Source: Chrysaora quinquecirrha (Eukaryota > Cnidaria > Scyphozoa > Semaeostomeae > Pelagiidae). Taken from it: a stretch of 64,000 nt of DNA. The notes under the pieces were generated by a model that did no database searches, was not told where the DNA came from, and was given only the letters and a program-made list of their open reading frames with translations. This document shows, in pieces, positions 12,401 to 19,700 of the stretch; position 1 is the stretch's first letter; each line of letters opens with the position of its first letter. The position numbers and the translations under genes are program-made. The stretch covers positions 857,467-921,466 of the forward strand of contig JACTAT010000035.1 of the NCBI GenBank assembly GCA_014526335.1, given 5' to 3'.

Positions 12401-15400
12401 TCTGAAGGGTGACACTGGCACGGACTGGAAGATAGTACGTGACGTGGCTTGCATGCTTTGGCACACCATTCTGATGCTGGGGTGGCTGATTTGGCATCTG
12501 CGGAGCCTTCAGATGAAGCTTGAGTGTTTGCCGGTGGTGGGGCAGGGGCTGGGTTAGGAGCAGGGGCAGGGGCCGGAGCAGGTGCAGGTGGCATCCCACA
12601 GTTACATGGAGTTGTCCTTGCAACCGGTTTTGGGAAGCAGGCTTTGGCGCAGATGCATTTAGCATCGTTAGGCTTGCAAGCAGTTTGAGCGAGCTTGGCA
12701 GGGGGTGGAGCGGGAGCAGGCGGTGCAGGCATACCGCAACCACACGGTGCGTACTTGGCTACCGGTCTAGGAAAGCAGGACCGTGTGCATAGGCACTTAG
12801 CGTCATTCGGCTTGCATGCGGGAGCTACTGCTTGGGGTTTATAAACTGCTGGAGCAACTGCAACCCCTTTCTGGGGCTTATATCCGGGAGGTGGGGGTGC
12901 AGGAGCAGGTGCTGGGGGCATACCACAATCACAGGGGTCGGTTTTAGTCACAGGTCTAGGATGACAACTCCTGGCGCAAAGGCATTTAGCATCGGTAGGC
13001 TTACAAACTGGGGCAAATGCTGGAGCTTTAAAACTAGCGTCTGAAGGGGGTGCCGGTGGTGGTGGGGGCACGCCACAATCACAGGGATCTGTTTTAGCAA
13101 CTGGTTGTGGGTGGCAAGTTCTGGCACACAAGCACTTGGCATCGTTTGGTTTGCAAACTGGTGCCGGCTTAAAGCTGGATGGAGGTGGGGCTGGGGCTGG
13201 GGTCGGGGCTGGACCCCGCAATCGCAGGGGTTCGTCTTTGCTACTGGCTTAGGATAGCAAGATCTCGCGCATAAACATTTTGCGTCATTCTTGTCACATG
13301 GTTTGCTGAAGGCGTTGTACGCAACAGCTACTGGCGGTGTTATTTTGGCAGGTGGGGGTGGGGGTGGAGGTGGGGGAGGGGGTGGTGGCATACCACAGTT
13401 GCATGGTGAAGCTGAAGCAACCTACAAAAAGAAAAAAAGCATGTTTATACAAGGTTCATGGGTGTAGATTTTGGGGGTTTGTGGGTTTAGTTTGGTTCTT
13501 TTTTTTTGCCCCTCTCTCCTATGACAATTGATTAAGTACTCGAGGGGAAAATAGCAATGGGAAAGATATGCTTTAAGCTATTACACCTTATTAAAAAGAG
13601 GCATGGCCTTCATTTCCCAAAATCCAAAAGCGCATCATCGTAAAACAATTACGGGCTGACAACCTTAAAGCCTGACTGTGAGCCTCCCTGTGAGAACAAA
13701 TAAAAGTCTAAGCCAATGACAAGTCTATGAAGTGCAAATAAAGCAAAAATGTTAATAATTTAGAAGCTTAACAATTTTTTTTAAATACTATGGTGGAATC
13801 AATTACGCTGTACGCTACATAAAATGTATCGTTCCATTGTTATTTCGCGCGATTTGAATCGTTCCATTGTTATTTCTACATTTATAATACAGGGAGCCTA
13901 GATTCCATTAACGCGGGAGCGTATGAGCGTGATATAAAAGAAAAAAAAAAGGCCCATGTAGGCCAAAAGTTTAAAAAAAATTAAGCGATTGCCATCGATC
14001 ATGAAGGATCCTCAGAGATCGTAAAAGATCTTCCGCAATCGTCAGCGATACTGAGCACCATCAATGATCATAGGAACAGGCTTTCATATGAAACATCAGG
14101 ACTATACTTAAAGCCCCCTCGAATAAGCCCCCACTTAAGAAACACTTTTGCAAATAAGCCCTCCCCTCGAATAAGCCCCACCTAGGAATTATTTTTCAAA
14201 TAAGCCCCCTCCTTTAGTTTTGGGGAATTATTGGAAGGCCTTATTAATTTTTTTTGCCTATAATGCATCTTTCAACTAATTAAAACACTGAAAAAGCTAG
14301 TGCTGACAGGTTTTACTATCAATTCAACCAATAATCAGCCATTGGCTGTTGGCAAGCAGCTGATTTTGATTATAGAATACAGATAAGTTATCTTTTTCTC
14401 TCTGCTATTCTGTCGAAAACACACTGGAACTATTGAACTTTAAAATATAGTCCCCCCCTCGAATAAGCCCCACCAAAAATTCGTTTTGCAAATAAGCCCC
14501 CCCCGGTAGCTTATTCGAAGATTTACGGGTATTTTTAGTGGATGTCTTTTTCAACTTTGAAATGTGACTCTTTGTTTCCCTGGTGGCAGCAACAGCTGGT
14601 AATGAGTCTACGTGGAGAAGAAAATTAGTCTGAGATTATAGACCTTTAAAGAGGTCTGAGTCTAGACTCATTACATGAGTCCCACTCTTCGTAAACAGCA
14701 ACGGCAGTCTTTAGCAACAGCAACAACTATTAACCTAAAAAAACTGAATTGGATGGCCTTATGCTCAGAGTAGCTCTGAGCGACCTATCAAAATAACATA
14801 GGCCTAAGGAGCGAAAACTACGACTCATGGAATAAGTCTAGTGTGAGTCGGCGCGACAATTTTTCCGGAAGATGGTAGACATCTTGAGTAAGGGAATCAT
14901 CTCCGTGCGCAATGACCTTTATTGTGGCCGCCTCAGGACCAATAGTGCAGCCAGATTTGTTTCAAATTCACGTTTTTTTGGAGTAAAACCTGAAGAAAAG
15001 GATTCAAGTCCCAGCTTATCGGCTCTAGGAGGCATTTAATCAAGTGTTTTCCGTTTTGCGAGTCACTTGCATCTTGTTTCCTGGATTTCCTTAAATTTTT
15101 ATTAAATTTACTGCCACCGATTCCTTTTCTCTCACTCTTCCAATATTCATGAATTAGAAGTAAAATCTGCTGCACTACCTCTTCTAAAGCGACTGCAATG
15201 AAGATCGTTGCACGCGGAGACGATTCCCTTGCTCAATATATCTACCATTTTCCAGAAAAATATCGCGCCGACCCACAAACTTGGACACAAATTACAGGAC
15301 TTCTGATGGCCCTTTAAGGTCCCTCCTTTCTCCAAGATCAACGTGGTTATTGACTCTAAATTTAAGGCTTGATGGGAGCAGAGGCATTCTCCCTAAAATC

Positions 15401-16747
15401 TTACAATACAACAACATTGATTGGTGGGGGAGGGGGGGACATGGAATGTTAGCATCGATCACAAACAGTCCGGATATATTTTGTCCAAGATTGCAGATCT
15501 CTTTGAAAAGGTTTATTGCTTCAAATCAAATGTGTCCTGGAATCTTATTGAAATTACATTCAGTTGAAGGGTGGTTTTGTTTTGAGCCGATTCTGAAAAA
15601 CGGTAACTTTGGTAGAGTCAGAGGTCATGTTTGATCTGTTCTGAATTCCGAAAAGGAAAGTTTGAGAGAAATTCCTTAAATATCCACACTTACTTTGGTA
15701 AAACATTTTGCTGAGCTCATGATCCACTTCCACTTTGTGTGATAATGATCTTGTAAACTCGGAAGGCTGCAAAATACAAAAATATTAGTACTGCGAAGAG
15801 ACGCAAAAACATTTTGGAACATACCTATAAGCTTTTTCGTCTGACTCTCATCGGAGCATAACACTGAGAGAGGTGGAATGCAAGATGCGGATGGAAATGC
15901 CCCAGTTAGCTTGGTTGGTATCGTGCCTTGAAAACTTATGAGCTCACAAGATGCAATGGCATGACCAATAGAATTAACTGAAGAGTCCAAGATTTTTCTG
16001 TCCATAACGAAGACAGAAAATGTTCTTTTCTCACTTGGGCTCTATGATGTTTGACCAACAATATTTGATCGCCCAGAGAATAACAAATATTACTTGCAAG
16101 ATTGTAGAAAACATCATAGCTTGGTGTGATCACCGCTATGATCAACCCTTATCATGACATGCCTTTTTATCGGGTAGCTTTCCGAGAGAGCTCTGTCTCC
16201 AATCAATGGGTAATTAGAAATGTTGTTCTTCCCATAATTATTGCGATGTTCCGATCGACAAGGTGTGAAAACAATAACCGAACCTGCTAGGAACCCCAGC
16301 TCAGATTTGCTGCACTAACTTTGTAGAACCCGAGGTTAGCTTAGGGGAATTTCAACTTTTATTAAAAGGAAGAGTCTTGTTCCTAACGTTAATGAGGAAG
16401 TCAAATCATACAACCATATTCGACATGGAAGGAAGTGTCAGATCAGGAGAATTGTTGGACAACATAAGATATGTTCGCTAATAGAAGAAAGTTTCTGCAT
16501 CCAGGGTCCAAAGCTGTTCAACCTACTACCCAAACATCTTAGGGAATTGAGTTGGGTATCACTGGATGTTTTCAAGAAAGGCATAGACGTTTTTCTGTCT
16601 ACAATTCCTGATGAGCCTCAAATTATTGGTTATACGGCAATGAGAAAAGCTGATAGTAACTCTTTAGATGATATGATCAAAATTGGATCTTGTTCACGGG
16701 ATAGACATCTTAGTGTTAATCCTTAAAATAATACATCTTTAAACCTT

Positions 16748-16790
<43 letters not shown>

Positions 16791-19700
16791 AAAGAAACAA
16801 AACTCACCTTCTGTGACATCAGCCAACTGGTGTAGTCCTTTGCTGCTCCTTCTACTGACTAAATAAACCAAAAATCTGTGATTAGAAACTAGTAGATGTT
16901 TTCAGCATTTTTAACTTCATAACCCCCTGTAATCTATGTCGATTACCCAGAGATCTACAGGGCCTCTTTTAAGCGGACAAAACTAGAGGGGAAAAAATTA
17001 AAGGGGGTTTTTTGTTCCATTGTTTTATCTTCAGCGCTTTCTTTCACAATCTTCCCCTGTAATCAAAATCATTTACCTACAAATCTGTAGGTATGAGCCA
17101 TAAAACCGGGTGCTTGTTCAGTGATTATAAATGGGTAAAATAAATTAGACATACCCCAGGTTCATCTTCGATTCTGACTTCTCTAACTTCGTCATTTTTG
17201 ACCTCATCTTCTTCACCAGGATTCAAGGTGTTGAAAAGATTTTCAAGTTCTGGGAATAAGATGGAATATGTAAACGTACAAATTAATTGTTAGTTACAAT
17301 ATAGAAGAGGAATTGATATCATTTAATTGCTGTTAGAGAGGCTAACTGCATCCCCTTATTTTCAACCAAGACAACAAGACTACTCCATTCTATATTGTCA
17401 AGCATCGGGCCCTACCACCGGTTGCCTTGAAATTTTTTGCCTCGATATCTGAACAACATTCTTAATTCGAAGAACGAAAAATGATGCTCAAACGAAGAAA
17501 TGGCAAAGTCTTCTACTGATATGCTGATTATCGACAGTGTAACAACCAAGGAATCTACCTAGACAAGGAACATTGTTTTGGTTTAGTTCTCAAAATATTT
17601 ACTTGATCACTTACTTGCACATTTTGCTGGTTTGATAGTTACAGTAAAAACCTGTGTATAAGAACTTTCGCCTGTGGCACAGTCTTGAAATTATTCTCAA
17701 AACACAAGGAAGAAGAAGTAATTTTGCTGGCAATTGGAAAGAAATAAAGAGTGCAGTATCTTGCAGCTAGAACCATGTCGAAAAGTCATCGCTGATTCAT
17801 CTCCAATTTAAGGTAGCTGTGGGCAAAATTCCTTTCGTATAAAATTTGTTTAATAAGCAACTGGACTTTCGGTCCAGCCCTCGAAGTTGCTTAACGTATC
17901 TGGTCTTCCAGCCCTCACAAAATGATTGAGTACCCCCCTAAAAACTCTTTTTTGGCTCCTTGAGTACCCCCTAAAAACTCTTTTCTTGGTTCCTTTAATT
18001 GACAAGTTTGCAATGATGTATTGTGTAAAGAAAGCTATTTCAACTAAAAATTTGAGCAAATCTCAGCCCTTAGTTGCTTATTGACCAGTTGCTTATTTAA
18101 AAAAGTGTATTCTCATTACGTGATATAACAGTAACTTACACAATTTATAGCTAATTTTGGGCAATATATACTTTATTAATAACAAACCTTGTCTATCAGC
18201 ATCTGAGATCTTTGAATCACCTGTCCAGTCTTCTCTTATAATAAAGCCTAAAAGGCAGATGAAAAATTCAGTACAGCATCACAATTCAATCACGAAACTT
18301 GCTTTTAAAACAAAGCCCTACTTCGCATGTATATAGTCTAGATATCCTTCTATTTTCCATACCATTTAAAAATATAACTTTGAAACATAGAGCCTCGTCC
18401 TTATAAAATAAAGACAGCACAATCAAGGATCGTTATTCGAGGTTCCATAATACTTGGTCCCTGTCCAGACGATCTAATATTGTTTGTCCAGCATGTTTCG
18501 ACGATGTTGAAGGATGCTTAATTTCGCTAAACTGGATCTGCTGTCTAATACATTCGAAAGAAGCAGGGACATACACAATGACATGCACATGCATCAAAAA
18601 GAAATAGAAAAGTGTTATATTAGTCAGCCGTACTATATAAAATCTAGGTATTACCCACTGGAATATTATTAACCTTGTTCTTATCAATTAACGAGTTTAA
18701 GTACGGATGTTTAGCCTATCCAAGGGTTACACGATGAATAAAACAAACCTGCTTTATTATCAGAATCTTCAGTGTCGTATGATCTCTTATCTGAAACAAA
18801 AGGTCATAGGTCAGATATCAGAGTTCAAATGTCACTAGTCAAAGGTCAGAAATCAAATTTAAGAATATTAGAAATCAAAGGTCAGAGTTGAAAGTTTAAA
18901 ATAAGGATTCAAGAGTTAAAGGTCATACCTTGCTGCTTTGATTCTGACCTTGAAAGCAGTGTTTGATAGAACTTATCTGCAACAAAAAAACAAAATTAAG
19001 TTGATGTAATTTTCTGAGGAGTGTCAGACGGAAAAAAATTGTATGACAAAAGATATTTCTGCTCAAAGGTTTCAGCAAATGAAAGACGATTTTGATAGTG
19101 ATAACGACAAGCATCTGAAATAATCATACTAATTATGATATGATCATTATCGTGAATATTAAAACAGAATTATGATTATAATTATTACCTTCATTGGACC
19201 TTCGATTCCTTGTGACAATTGCATCATCTTCATTTTCGAAATCTTCTGCAAAAATATAAGAAAAGAAAATTAAAACTTAGCTAAATTTTGTCTCAAACTT
19301 ACTACAAGATAACTTTAATAGGCACAAAAGGGAAATGAAATCATGCTAGATTATTGAAAACGATCAAAACTTTAGGCCGTACCAAAGCCATCAAACATTG
19401 TAAGGCAGAAACACCGCGGCGCAAGACACAAAAGACACTTGCGCCGCGGTGTTTCTGCCTTACTATATTTATTCAACTCTTCGCCGCAAGAAGCTCTCTA
19501 GCTGAAAGCAAGCAGTAAGCTAAGTGGTCTTTTCTTCTTTTTCCATCAAACATTGTTTGTCTAACATCTCAAATTCGCTGATCAAGCCATGTTTGAACGT
19601 TTCCCACGTAGCGACAACAATATCTGCTTGTCTCAAGCCAAAACATTGGTCAAGTGCTGAAACATTGTTTGTCAAACATTTGAGAATTGTTTTACATGCA

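Noticed and set aside
12183..13044. Plus-strand open frames over the Cys-repeat exon
   Set aside because: They are antisense readings of the proline-rich repeat, kept open by its composition.
15560..16145. Overlapping minus-strand frames of about 70-110 residues next to gene A exon 9
   Set aside because: Only the part at 15766-15694 has matching splice sites; the rest lacks splice support and recognisable domains.
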